Assembly (NCBI GenBank): GCA_051657745.1
Contig: JBOFLG010000059.1
Span: 1-38,251 of the forward strand
From: JBOFLG01 sp051657745
GTDB lineage: Bacteria > Actinomycetota > Actinomycetes > Actinomycetales > Dermatophilaceae
Direction: 5' to 3'
Length of the DNA: 38,251 bases
Every line of letters starts with the position of its first letter. Within the stretch, counting starts at the first letter, position 1. Positions 1 to 8,059 of the stretch are shown here, one piece after another. The position numbers were made by a program, and so were the translations under genes. The notes beneath the pieces were generated by a model. The model did no database searches, had not been told where the DNA came from, and was given only the letters and a program-made list of their open reading frames with translations.

Positions 1-1
1 C

Positions 2-736
2 GGCCGCACCGTGCCCGATACGGCCAGCGCGGAAGCCGCCCTGATCCGGTGCTGCGAGACCGAGGACGTGCCCGCGTTCCGCGCACTGGCGGCTCGGCTC
101 GGCGAGTGGCTGCTCGCGCAGCCGGCCGGGACCTACCGCTCGATCGGCTCCTTCGCCGACATCCGCATCGACGGCGACGGCTTCGCCCCCGGGTTCGGCG
201 CCGCACTCTGGCCCGCGGGCGTGCCCGCAGTCGAGGTGCTGGCCGCGGCCTGGTGGGACCTGGACAACCGGCTGGTGCGTGAACACCGGCGTCAGCCGTG
301 GCCACCGTGGACCGACGGAGCATCTCGGGTGGGGATGTGGCTCGGGATGAGCGGCGGACCCTCCGAGACCGACGCGCCGGTCGTCATCCGCGGGCTGCAC
401 CTCGCCACCTCCCGACCGGTCAGGTACGCCGGGCAGGCCCCGGACGTGCGCAGCCGGCTCGCCGAGGCGGACCGCGTTCAGCACGACCTGGTCGAGGCGC
501 GCGGGCAGATCGCCGGTCTCGAGCGCACCATCGGGTTCCGCGACCAGCAGCTGCGTACCCGCACGGCGGTGATCCGCGAACTGCGCACCAAAGTCGCCAC
601 ACTGGAGCGGATCAAGGCCACGTCGGCGTTCAAGGTGGCAGATCGGGCACGGCGCGCCGCGAAGGACCCGAAGGCCTACGCCGGCAAGGTCGTGCGCAAG
701 GCTCGGACGGTGGTCAAGAAGGCGGTACCCCGCTGA
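2..736 (+). CDS. 3' part of an unidentified polysaccharide-locus protein (partial)
   Basis: The frame is open to the left window edge, so this is probably the C-terminal part of a longer gene, although the GTG at 11 could also be a start. About 240 residues are visible. A mixed alpha/beta segment (residues 1-140) is followed by a likely coiled coil (about 150-200, heptads around Leu/Ile with many Arg and Gln). The tail is very basic and ends in repeated Lys/Arg/Ala. Similar tails occur at the C-termini of methyltransferases and glycosyltransferases in actinobacterial polysaccharide clusters; that comparison is from memory and weak. The 3' end overlaps the converging gene on the minus strand by 23 bp (714-736). 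No catalytic motif is visible in this part, so no reaction is assigned. Confidence 0.5.
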   Translation, partial: GRTVPDTASAEAALIRCCETEDVPAFRALAARLGEWLLAQPAGTYRSIGSFADIRIDGDGFAPGFGAALWPAGVPAVEVLAAAWWDLDNRLVREHRRQPWPPWTDGASRVGMWLGMSGGPSETDAPVVIRGLHLATSRPVRYAGQAPDVRSRLAEADRVQHDLVEARGQIAGLERTIGFRDQQLRTRTAVIRELRTKVATLERIKATSAFKVADRARRAAKDPKAYAGKVVRKARTVVKKAVPR

Positions 737-1574
737 CCCAGACCGGGTCGGACCACCCGCAGAGGTCCGCGAGCTCGGCAGGGTCGAGCAGGCGGTCGGT
801 GCCGAGTTCGGTGCGGGCCGCCAGCGCCGCCACGTCGTCATCGACGACGGTTCGGTGCAACTCGGGGTAGAGGCGCTGCTGCTTGGCCATCCCGCCCAGC
901 ACGGCGTGGTCATTGTCGAGCACCATCGGATCGCCGTAGACGCCGATACTCGCCCCGACCGCCGCGCCGTACAGCAGTGCGCTCCCCATCCGGTTGCTCA
1001 CCACCCGCCGGTGCGCGAGCAGTTCGGCCAGTTGGCGATCCAGGAACGCGGTGTCATGGCCGCGGTGCATATACCCTCGAGAGCCGTGCGTGATGACGCG
1101 AAATCCATTGTCCTCGTAGGCGGCTCGGATCTGCGGGTTGGCATGATCGGTGAAGTACAGGCAGGCGGTCCAGGGCCCCTCGTCGGTCTCGCGCACCAGT
1201 CGGGCGTAGGCGGCGTGGCTCCCCCGAACGGCCTGCCCCTCCCAGCCGTGGAACGGGTAGACGATGGTGCCCGCGCGCTGCGCCGGGGTGGAGCGCTCGC
1301 CGGCGGCCACCGCGCGGCGGTGCAGCTCGGCCAGGTACGCGAACGGCGCACCCACCACATGCACCTCCCCGAGCCCAACCAGCCGAGCCCGGCGCAGCAC
1401 CGCATCGGCCCAGACGAACTTCGGGTAGCCGGGCGCGAACGCGGTGCCGACCGCGAAGCCGTCATGCAGCGTCCACCCGTGCTGTAGGTACCCCCGGATG
1501 CGGGGCGCCTCGGGCCGGCCGACCCACCGCGCCAGCACGTCGGCGTGGCCGTAGAAGTGGTTGGCGTGGTGCAC
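714..1574 (-). CDS. Putative glycosyltransferase-like protein of the pseudaminic acid locus
   Basis: 286 residues. The GTG start at 1574 lies one codon after the pseC stop in the same frame, so translation is probably coupled to pseC; no Shine-Dalgarno sequence is visible. The segments LQHGWTLHDGF (near residue 31) and SNRMGSALLYGAAVGAS with VYGDP near residues 195-220 resemble the donor-side half of GT-B type capsule or CDP-glycerol glycerophosphotransferase-like enzymes. The protein is short for a full GT-B enzyme. No signal peptide or membrane segment is seen. As the third gene of a pseB-pseC unit it could transfer the nonulosonate or build its acceptor; this is inference from context. It could also be an uncharacterised sugar-modifying protein. 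Confidence 0.6.
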   Translation of the reverse strand: MHHANHFYGHADVLARWVGRPEAPRIRGYLQHGWTLHDGFAVGTAFAPGYPKFVWADAVLRRARLVGLGEVHVVGAPFAYLAELHRRAVAAGERSTPAQRAGTIVYPFHGWEGQAVRGSHAAYARLVRETDEGPWTACLYFTDHANPQIRAAYEDNGFRVITHGSRGYMHRGHDTAFLDRQLAELLAHRRVVSNRMGSALLYGAAVGASIGVYGDPMVLDNDHAVLGGMAKQQRLYPELHRTVVDDDVAALAARTELGTDRLLDPAELADLCGWSDPVWVSGVPPS

Positions 1575-1577
1575 GGG

Positions 1578-2705
1578 TCAGGCCCCGACAGCACCCCGCA
1601 CGGCGTCGATGACCCGGTCGACGTCGTGGTCGGACAGCTCGGCATGCATCGGTAGCGAGATCTCCTCGGCGTAGAACGCCTCCGCGATGGGGCACATGCC
1701 GCGGCGGTACCCGAGGTCCTCGAAGAGCGGATGCCAGTAGACGGGAATGTAGTTGACCTGCACCAGAATTCCCTGGGTACGCAACGTCTCGAACACCGCA
1801 CGACGCCGGCCGCCCAGGACCCGCAGCGGGTACAGGTGCCAGATCGGGTCGACATGGTCGCGCCGCACCGGGAGTCGGATGCCGTCGACACCGGCGAGGC
1901 CCTCGGCGTACCGCGCGAACACCTCCGCCCGGCGAGCCTTGAACCGCTCCAACCGCGTCAGCTGGCTCACCCCGAGCGCGGCAAGGACGTCGGGGAGGCG
2001 ATAGTTCAGGCCCCACTCGGGCACCTCGTAATACCACGGTCCTTCGTCGGGATAGCGCATCCGGTCACGGTCGCGGGTCACCCCGATGGTGTGGAACCGG
2101 TGCGCCCGCTCGCCGAGTGCGGCGTCGCGGGCGAGCACCGCTCCCCCTTCTGCGGTGGTCATGTTTTTGGTCGGGAAGAACGAGAACGTGGTGAGGTCGG
2201 TGAGCGAGCCCACCGGGCGGCCGTGGTAGGTGGAGCCGATCGAATGCGCGGCATCCTCGACCACAAGCGCGCCCACCCGGGCGCCGGTGGCCATCAGCGC
2301 GTCGGCCTCGATGGGGTGGCCCGCATAGTCGACCCCAGCGATGACGCCGGTGGCCTCGGTGGCGGTGGCATCGACGAGGGCAGGGTCAATGTTCGCGGTG
2401 TCCTCGTCGACGTCGACGAAGCGCACCGTGGCACCAAGGGCGAGCGCACACGACGCGGTGGCCACGAACGTCATCGGGGTGGTGAGCACCTCGGTGCCGG
2501 GCCCGACGCCAGCCGCAGCGTAGGCGATGTGCAGCGCGGCGGTTCCCGAGGTACACGACACTGCCCGTGGTACGCCGCCGAGCGCCGCGAGTTGTTGCTC
2601 GAACTCGGTGACCGTGGGCCCGGTGGTGAGCCAGTCACCACGGAGCACCGTGGCGACCGCAGCAATGTCGTCGTCGTTGACCGACTGGCGGCCGTAGGAG
2701 ATCAC
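1578..2705 (-). CDS. pseC: UDP-4-amino-4,6-dideoxy-N-acetyl-L-altrosamine transaminase (PseC-like)
   Basis: 375 residues, a PLP-dependent aminotransferase of the DegT/DnrJ/EryC1 family. It transfers an amino group to the 4-keto sugar made by PseB, the second step of pseudaminic acid synthesis in the cytoplasm. Visible family features are SCTSGTAALHIAY (PLP phosphate binding), VEDAAHSIGS with the Asp that pairs with the PLP nitrogen, and FFPTKNMTTAEGG with the Lys that forms the Schiff base. The GTG start at 2705 is 2 nt after the pseB stop; the longer upstream frame lies inside pseB and is rejected. Gene order pseB-pseC and the pseG next door support the pathway call. An aminotransferase for a related bacillosamine- or legionaminate-type sugar is the main alternative. 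Confidence 0.88.
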   Translation of the reverse strand: MISYGRQSVNDDDIAAVATVLRGDWLTTGPTVTEFEQQLAALGGVPRAVSCTSGTAALHIAYAAAGVGPGTEVLTTPMTFVATASCALALGATVRFVDVDEDTANIDPALVDATATEATGVIAGVDYAGHPIEADALMATGARVGALVVEDAAHSIGSTYHGRPVGSLTDLTTFSFFPTKNMTTAEGGAVLARDAALGERAHRFHTIGVTRDRDRMRYPDEGPWYYEVPEWGLNYRLPDVLAALGVSQLTRLERFKARRAEVFARYAEGLAGVDGIRLPVRRDHVDPIWHLYPLRVLGGRRRAVFETLRTQGILVQVNYIPVYWHPLFEDLGYRRGMCPIAEAFYAEEISLPMHAELSDHDVDRVIDAVRGAVGA

Positions 2706-2707
2706 GC

Positions 2708-3697
2708 TCAGATGCCTGATTCGAGCAGCCCGCGGATGTCGTCGGCCGAGTACCACAGGTCGTTCTTGTCAGAGGCGCAGTGGAACCCGTCAGGGACCGG
2801 CACGCCGTCGGTGCGGGTGGTGTAACCCCAGGTGGCCAGCTCGGGCTCGAGGATGTAGTACTTGCCGTCCATCACCATCACCGCGCGGCGGCCCTCCTCG
2901 GGGCTGATCATCTCCTCGTGCAGCTTCTCGCCCGGCCGCAGCCCAATGTCGTGCATCGCGGCGCCGGGCGCCACCGCCTGGGCGAGATCGGTGACCAGAT
3001 GCGAGGGGATGTGCGGCACGACTAGCTCGCCGCCCTGCATCAGGCGGAACGTGTCGATCACCATCTCGACCGCCTGCGGCAGGGTGATGAGGAACCGGGT
3101 GCACCGAAGATCGGTGATCGGCAGCGACTCGCCGGCCTCGTGGAGCGCACGAAACTTGGGGATGATCGAGCCGCGCGAACCGGTGACGTTGCCGTACCGC
3201 ACCACGGCAAACCGAGTGGGGTATGCGGCGGCATAGTGGTTGCCGAGGATGAACAACTTGTCGGCGGTGAGTTTGGTGGCGCCGTACAGGTTGATCGGCG
3301 AGGACGCCTTGTCCGTGGAAAGCGCCACCACCTTCTGCACCCCGGCGTCGATTGCAGCCTCGACGACGTTCTGGCTGCCGAGCACGTTGGTCTTGACGAA
3401 CTCGTGCGGGTTGTATTCGCCGGTGTCGACCTGTTTGAGGGCTGCGGCGTGCACCACGTGGTCGACCGCGTGCATGGCCCGATGCAGTCGGCCGAGGTCG
3501 CGCACGTCGCCGATGAACCACCGCAGCCGTGGGTCGTCACCGAAGAGTTGGCGCGCCTCCCACTGTTTGAGTTCGTCCCGGCTGAAGACCACGACCCGCT
3601 TGGGGTTGTGGTGGGCAAGAACCTCGGTGATGAATGCCTTGCCGAACGAACCCGTGCCGCCGGTCACGAGAATCGACGACCCCTCGAGAACGCTCAC
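2708..3697 (-). CDS. pseB: UDP-N-acetylglucosamine 4,6-dehydratase, inverting (PseB-like)
   Basis: 329 residues, an extended short-chain dehydrogenase that converts UDP-GlcNAc to the 4-keto-6-deoxy-L-sugar, the first step toward pseudaminic acid. The N-terminus has the NAD(P)-binding motif TGGTGSFG. KQVDTGEYNPHEFVKTNV and the YGATK active-site Tyr/Lys pair follow, and the RYGNVTGSRGSIIPKF segment is typical of PseB/FlaA1. Length fits the family. The GTG start at 3697 is preceded by an AGGAAGG ribosome-binding site about 9 nt upstream; the longer frame to 3880 is Arg/Pro-rich shadow sequence and is rejected. It is the first gene of a three-gene minus-strand unit, divergent from pseG across 265 bp that must hold both promoters. 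Confidence 0.93.
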   Translation of the reverse strand: MSVLEGSSILVTGGTGSFGKAFITEVLAHHNPKRVVVFSRDELKQWEARQLFGDDPRLRWFIGDVRDLGRLHRAMHAVDHVVHAAALKQVDTGEYNPHEFVKTNVLGSQNVVEAAIDAGVQKVVALSTDKASSPINLYGATKLTADKLFILGNHYAAAYPTRFAVVRYGNVTGSRGSIIPKFRALHEAGESLPITDLRCTRFLITLPQAVEMVIDTFRLMQGGELVVPHIPSHLVTDLAQAVAPGAAMHDIGLRPGEKLHEEMISPEEGRRAVMVMDGKYYILEPELATWGYTTRTDGVPVPDGFHCASDKNDLWYSADDIRGLLESGI

Positions 3698-3962
3698 TAC
3701 GACGACCTTCCTGTTGTCTGACCTGGGTGGCCGCCCCGAGGAGACTCCCCGGCACCGCCGCGCCGGACGCTCGTGTGGGCGATCCGGGGCGGAGTCTATC
3801 GAGAGCCGGCGACCGCCCATGACGCCAGCCGTCCGCCGACGGTCTCTCCGGGCGTGGCGCGGGAACCTGGAGCGAGGCACCCCGAAAGTTCCGGTGCCTG
3901 GCTGCGGGTTCCGGCATGGGGCGGGAAAGTCCTGCCGGCCCGACTACGGCAGACTGATCACC
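3698..3962. promoter_or_regulatory. Divergent promoter region between pseB and pseG
   Basis: This 265-bp gap separates the two divergent halves of the nonulosonate locus. A weak -10-like CAGACT at 3950-3955 lies 7 nt before the pseG ATG, so pseG may be leaderless. On the other strand pseB has a Shine-Dalgarno sequence and therefore a leader. No clear operator dyad was recognised. Confidence 0.45.
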
Positions 3963-4997
3963 ATGGCGCAGCGGGTCGGCATCCGGGTCGACGCGTGGCC
4001 CGAACTCGGCGTCGGCCATCTCATCCGGTGCCTCGCGCTCGCCGACGAGTTGTCCGCCCGCGGCGTCACCGCAGCCCTGCTCGGCGAGATCCGGGGCGTT
4101 CCCTGGGTCGCCGAGCAGGTCCGGGCGCGCGGCCTCGACGTGCACCCGGCACCCCGCGATCCGCGGCTGCTCGCCACCCTCGCGGTCGACCTCGATCTCG
4201 ACCACGTCGTCCTCGACGGCTACCACCTCGACCCCACCTGCGGCACCGCGCTGCGCCGATCCGGCATCCGGGTGCTGGCCATCGTCGATGGCCCGTTCGG
4301 CGCCGAACAAGAGGCCGACGTCTACCTCGACCAAAATCTCGGAGCCGGCCCGGTCGCGGGTGCTCATGACCGGGCGACCCACCTGCTCGGGCTCGATTTC
4401 GCCCTGTTCCGCGACGAGGTCACCGCGCGGCGCGGCGGCCGCAGCACCCGACGCGGCGGCCCACCCCGGGCGCTCGCGGTCTTCGGTGGCACCGACGCCT
4501 TCGGTGCCGCGCCGGTGGTGGTCCCGCTCCTGCTCGCCACCGGCGCACCGGTGCACGTGCTCGCCGTCACCCCGCGACCGGATGACGCCGACCGGCTTGC
4601 CGCGCTGCCGACCGGCCGCGGGCAGTGCGTGGAGGTGCGCGCCCCGGACCCCGACCTGGCTGGTCTCGCTGTCACCTGCGACCTCGCCGTGACCGCGGCC
4701 GGCTCCTCGGTGTGGGAACTGCTGTGCCTCGGCGTCCCTGCGGGCCTGGTGCAGGTGGCATCGAATCAGGAACACGGCTACCGTGCCTGCACCGAGCAGG
4801 GCGTGGCCCTCGGCATCGGCCGCCTCGACGAGTTGCGGACCCACCAGGCCGCGCGCGAGCGGGCCGTGTCGGCCCTCGACCGGCTACTCCACGACCTCGC
4901 CCTCCGCGAACGGCTCTCCACCCGCGGCCCGGCATTGGTCGACGGCGCGGGACGCTCCCGCGTGGTCGACATCCTGCTCATCGATCAGCCCACCTGA
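3963..4997 (+). CDS. pseG: UDP-2,4-diacetamido-2,4,6-trideoxy-L-altropyranose hydrolase (PseG/SpsG-like)
   Basis: 344 residues, a GT-B fold UDP-sugar hydrolase that removes UDP from the bis-acetamido sugar before condensation with phosphoenolpyruvate. The N-terminal RVDAWPELGVGHLIRCLALA matches the PseG pattern R-x-D-x-G-x-GH-x2-RC, with the catalytic His at about residue 19. The C-terminal half has TAAGSSVWELLCLGVPAGLV and a following NQ, as in the UDP-binding half of the family. The ATG at 3963 is chosen because the family signature begins directly after it; the open frame upstream lacks family sequence. The next gene starts 14 nt downstream, so the two are co-transcribed. PseG followed by a SpsF-type cytidylyltransferase resembles the spsF/spsG pairing of Bacillus spore-coat loci. 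Confidence 0.87.
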   Translation: MAQRVGIRVDAWPELGVGHLIRCLALADELSARGVTAALLGEIRGVPWVAEQVRARGLDVHPAPRDPRLLATLAVDLDLDHVVLDGYHLDPTCGTALRRSGIRVLAIVDGPFGAEQEADVYLDQNLGAGPVAGAHDRATHLLGLDFALFRDEVTARRGGRSTRRGGPPRALAVFGGTDAFGAAPVVVPLLLATGAPVHVLAVTPRPDDADRLAALPTGRGQCVEVRAPDPDLAGLAVTCDLAVTAAGSSVWELLCLGVPAGLVQVASNQEHGYRACTEQGVALGIGRLDELRTHQAARERAVSALDRLLHDLALRERLSTRGPALVDGAGRSRVVDILLIDQPT

Positions 4998-5011
4998 ACG
5001 GAGTTTTCTCG

Positions 5012-6427
5012 ATGACCACGGTCCGTGTCGTCGTGCAGTCACGCCTCAGTTCCTCCCGCCTGCCCGGCAAGGCGCTGCTGAGTACCGCCGGGATGCCGCT
5101 CGTCGAGTTGGTCGCTCGGCGGGCCGCCCGCAGCGGCCACCAGGTGGTCGTCGCCACCAGCGTTGAGGCCACCGACGAGCGGGTCGTGGCCACCCTGGCC
5201 CGGGCCGGCATCGCCACCGTGCGCGGCTCGCTCGACGACGTGCTCGGCCGGTTCGTCGCCGCCACGGCCGACCTCACCGACGACGATCTTGTGGTGCGAC
5301 TCACCGGGGACAACCCGGTGGCCGACGCCGACCTCGTCGATGAACTGGTCGCGGCGACCACCGCCGCCGGGCGCGAGTACGGACGGGTCGATGTCGAGCG
5401 GGTGCCCGAGGGTCTGGGCGCCGAAGTGTTCCCGGTGGCCCGCCTCCGCGAAGCCGACGCCCAGGCGACCGCCGCCTACGACCGCGAGCACGTCACACCC
5501 TGGCTGCGCCGCACGATGGGCGAGCACCTGTTTGTCCCCGAGGGGTGCCCCGACGACATCCACGCCTACCGGGCCACCGTGGATGGGCTGCACGACTACG
5601 TCAAGGTGTCCCGGCTCTTCGACCGGTACCCCGATCCGGTCGCGGTCAGTTGGCGTGAGCTGATCGCCGACCTGGTCGCCACCGTGGATGCCACCGGGCC
5701 GCAGGCACCCCGCCGCGAGGGCTCGCTCGGCAGCAGTTCGGGCGTGCTGCTCGACACCCGCTCCCTCGCTGCTGTGCCGGGCGGCTCGGACGCCGACCGC
5801 GACGCGGCGCGCCGGGAGTTACTCACCTACGCCCTCGACCACGGCGTCTCCCACCTGCTGGTCGGCGCCGACCAGGCCGCCGGCGTGCGGGCCCTGGTCG
5901 AGCCGGCCCTGGTGCGCCGGTTCGCCACGACGCTGCTGCTCGACCCCCGGCTTCCCGCCGCTCCGTCCGCCACCGACGACGCTGCCGTCGGCCGAGCGCT
6001 CGAGCGAGCCCTGGCCGGCCTGGGCACCCGCTCGGCCTGGTCGGTGCTGGTCGACGCCGCGGTGGCATACCGGTGCCTGCCGGCATTGCGCACCGCGGTC
6101 GCCGAGGGGGTGCTGGGCCGAGCCGGAGTGCGCGTCACCACCACCGCCGACCTAGCCCGGGTGCGTGACCTCGCCGGGGTGGAGCATCTGTTGGTCGAGG
6201 CCGGCGCCAACTCCTATGTGCTCGACCAGGCGGTGCGGATGACGACCCGCGCGCCGGTGGCGCTCACCGTGGCCGGGCCGCCGGAGCGGTTGGCCAGTGC
6301 CTGGGCGCGCGACGAGGTGTCGTCGCTGCTGCTCGCCGCCTCGTCGGTGGACCAGATGAGCCGGGCGCTCACCGTGCTCGCGGCACCCGGGTCGGCTGAC
6401 GCCGGTGAGGGGGCGAAACGGGGGTGA
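5012..6427 (+). CDS. SpsF-type cytidylyltransferase fused to a degenerate aldo-keto-reductase-like domain
   Basis: 471 residues in two parts. Residues 1-230 are a nucleotidyltransferase of the SpsF/CMP-acylneuraminate synthetase group: VVVQSRLSSSRLPGKALL is the nucleotide-binding loop, and VVRLTGDNPVADADLVDEL carries the Asp-based metal site. It should activate the nonulosonate with CTP. Residues about 250-471 follow the order of an aldo-keto reductase barrel (LLTYALDHGVSHLL early, LAGVEHLLVEAGANSYVLDQ in the middle, SSLLLAASSVDQMSRAL near the end). The usual catalytic Asp/Tyr/His positions are not recognisable, so reductase activity is doubtful. CGGAG at 4999-5003 is 8 nt before the ATG. It follows pseG in one operon and ends at a strong hairpin shared with the converging ABC transporter unit. 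Confidence 0.82.
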   Translation: MTTVRVVVQSRLSSSRLPGKALLSTAGMPLVELVARRAARSGHQVVVATSVEATDERVVATLARAGIATVRGSLDDVLGRFVAATADLTDDDLVVRLTGDNPVADADLVDELVAATTAAGREYGRVDVERVPEGLGAEVFPVARLREADAQATAAYDREHVTPWLRRTMGEHLFVPEGCPDDIHAYRATVDGLHDYVKVSRLFDRYPDPVAVSWRELIADLVATVDATGPQAPRREGSLGSSSGVLLDTRSLAAVPGGSDADRDAARRELLTYALDHGVSHLLVGADQAAGVRALVEPALVRRFATTLLLDPRLPAAPSATDDAAVGRALERALAGLGTRSAWSVLVDAAVAYRCLPALRTAVAEGVLGRAGVRVTTTADLARVRDLAGVEHLLVEAGANSYVLDQAVRMTTRAPVALTVAGPPERLASAWARDEVSSLLLAASSVDQMSRALTVLAAPGSADAGEGAKRG

Positions 6428-6451
6428 TCGCCCCGCTTTCGCGCCCTCACC
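6404..6451. terminator. Bidirectional hairpin between convergent operons
   Basis: Arms at 6404-6424 and 6431-6451 form an almost perfect stem of about 20 bp around the loop TGATCG, with one mismatch and one bulge. It covers the stop codon of the cytidylyltransferase fusion and lies 30 bp from the wzt stop. There is no long T-tract, as is usual in high-GC actinobacteria. The convergent position supports a terminator for both operons. Confidence 0.7.
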
Positions 6452-6480
6452 GAAGCTGCGAACGCCTCTCGCGCAGTGGC

Positions 6481-7218
6481 TTACCGGGTGTCGGCGCGGT
6501 ACGTCGCGAGCACGGTGTCGATCCCGTCGTCAGCGACCAGGCGACCCGAGCGCAGGTAGAGCCCGCGGGTGCAGAACCGCTTGAGGTCGCCCTCGGAGTG
6601 CGAGACCAGGAACAGGCTGCGCCCGCGGGCAAGCAGCGACTCCATCCGGGTATAGCACTTCTCCCGGAACGCGGCGTCACCGACGGCGAGCACCTCGTCG
6701 ACCAGCACGATCGGTTCGTCCAGGGTGGTGATGACCGCGAAGCCGAGCCGCACCTGCATCCCCGAGGAGAAGTGGCGGAACGGCATGTCGAGGTTCTGGC
6801 GCACCTGCGGCCCGGCGAACTCGATGATGTCGTCGAAGCGCTCGTCGATCTCCTTCTTGCTGAGCCCATGCAGCCCGGCGGTGAGGTAGACGTTCTCACG
6901 CGCCGACAACTCACCGATGAAGCCGCCGGTGAGCTCGATCAGTGGCGCGACGCCATGGCGCACCTCGATGCTGCCCAGGTCGGGGATGAGCACCCCGGCA
7001 ATCATCTTCAGCAGGGTCGACTTGCCGCCGCCGTTGGCGCCGACCAGGCCGACCGCCTCGCCGGGCGCGACATCGAAACTGACGTCCTCGAGCGCCATGA
7101 ACGTCTCGTTCGAGGAGGTGTTCTGCCGACGGAGCAGCATCTCGCGCAGCGACAGTTTGCGGCGGCGGCTGCGGTAGAACTCGATGCCGATCCCGCGGGC
7201 CACGATCACCGGGTCCAC
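6481..7218 (-). CDS. wzt: Polysaccharide ABC exporter, ATP-binding subunit (Wzt/TagH-like)
   Basis: 245 residues, the cytoplasmic ATPase of a two-component polysaccharide or teichoic-acid exporter. Visible motifs are Walker A VGANGGGKST (near residue 55), signature HFSSGMQVRLGFA, Walker B IVLVDEVLAVGD, and the H-loop His in FLVSHS. VAPLIELTGGFIGELSARENVYL is characteristic of the Wzt/TagH/RfbE branch. It has no C-terminal carbohydrate-recognition extension, so it resembles the TagH core and is probably not substrate-selective through that domain. The GTG start abuts the stop of the permease gene directly, giving a tightly coupled wzm-wzt pair. Context points to export of the glycopolymer assembled by the nearby enzymes. 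Confidence 0.93.
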   Translation of the reverse strand: MDPVIVARGIGIEFYRSRRRKLSLREMLLRRQNTSSNETFMALEDVSFDVAPGEAVGLVGANGGGKSTLLKMIAGVLIPDLGSIEVRHGVAPLIELTGGFIGELSARENVYLTAGLHGLSKKEIDERFDDIIEFAGPQVRQNLDMPFRHFSSGMQVRLGFAVITTLDEPIVLVDEVLAVGDAAFREKCYTRMESLLARGRSLFLVSHSEGDLKRFCTRGLYLRSGRLVADDGIDTVLATYRADTR

Positions 7219-8016
7219 TCAGATCTCCTTGAGCACGGTCGACTCCATCCGCGCGAACACTCGGATGCCGAGCAGCAGCAGCACCAGGGTCACGACGGTG
7301 CCGATGACGAGCGGAGCGATGGCGAGCGGCTCGGCGAAGAAGCCGGCCCGTTGCAACTCCAGCACCGCGGTCATCGGGTTGAACGCCAGCACGATCTGCA
7401 TCCAGTCGGGCGCGTTGCCGACGGAGTAGATGATCGGGGTGCCATAGAACATCATCCGCAGCACGATCCGCACCACCCGGATGGTGTCGTCGGCGATCAC
7501 GGTGGCCGGTGCCAGCAGCAGCCCGATCCCGATACAGAGCACGAACTGCAGCGCGATCCCGAGCGGGAAGTAGACGACCTGCCAATCGAGGCGGCTCTGG
7601 CCGGTTACCAGATAGAAGATGAGGAAGGCGACCAGGATCGGCAGCGAGAGCAGGTACTCGACGCCCTTCGCGATGACTACCCGGATCACCCACAACTCGC
7701 GCGGCAGGTTGGTTGACCGCACCAGCTTGGCCTCGGCGAGCAGGGCCCGGGCGGTGTCGTTGACCGCACTGTTGAACCACTGCCAGGCCAGCAGGCCAGC
7801 CAGCAGGAAGAGGAAGTACGGCTCGTGGCCGACGTCCCCGCGCTTGAAGATCACGGTGAAGACGACGTAGTAGATCAGCGCCATCGCCAACGGGTCGAGA
7901 ACGGTCCAGAGGTACCCAAGCGCACTGCGCGCGTAGCGAACTCGCAGGTCGCGACGAACGAGTGTGTCGAGCACTCGGCGCGACTCCCAAAGGCGCGCGA
8001 ACCGGCCCGCTGTCAC
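7219..8016 (-). CDS. wzm: Polysaccharide ABC exporter, permease subunit (Wzm/TagG-like)
   Basis: 265 residues, an ABC-2 type membrane protein with about six transmembrane helices. The N-terminal RRDLRVRYARSALGYLWTVLDPL is the typical amphipathic interface segment of TagG/Wzm permeases. RSTNLPRELWVIRVV follows the second helix, and the late FYGTPIIYSV is another family feature. The GTG start at 8016 has an AAGGAGA ribosome-binding site 7-8 nt upstream. It is followed without a gap by the ATPase gene and preceded by the glycosyltransferase gene 43 nt away on the same strand, so the three form one unit. It would translocate a lipid-linked glycopolymer across the cytoplasmic membrane together with Wzt. 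Confidence 0.93.
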   Translation of the reverse strand: MTAGRFARLWESRRVLDTLVRRDLRVRYARSALGYLWTVLDPLAMALIYYVVFTVIFKRGDVGHEPYFLFLLAGLLAWQWFNSAVNDTARALLAEAKLVRSTNLPRELWVIRVVIAKGVEYLLSLPILVAFLIFYLVTGQSRLDWQVVYFPLGIALQFVLCIGIGLLLAPATVIADDTIRVVRIVLRMMFYGTPIIYSVGNAPDWMQIVLAFNPMTAVLELQRAGFFAEPLAIAPLVIGTVVTLVLLLLGIRVFARMESTVLKEI

Positions 8017-8059
8017 GTAGTCGTCTCCTTGGCGTCCTGGCGCTCTGCCACAGGACGGT

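Noticed and set aside
2706..2756. Longer PseC start at 2756
   Set aside because: It would overlap the pseB end by about 50 bp with Arg/His-rich residues; the GTG at 2705, 2 nt after the pseB stop, fits the family N-terminus.
3240..3962. Longer N-terminus for the PseG protein from 3240
   Set aside because: The first 240 codons are antisense to pseB and Arg/Ser-rich; the PseG signature begins right after the ATG at 3963.
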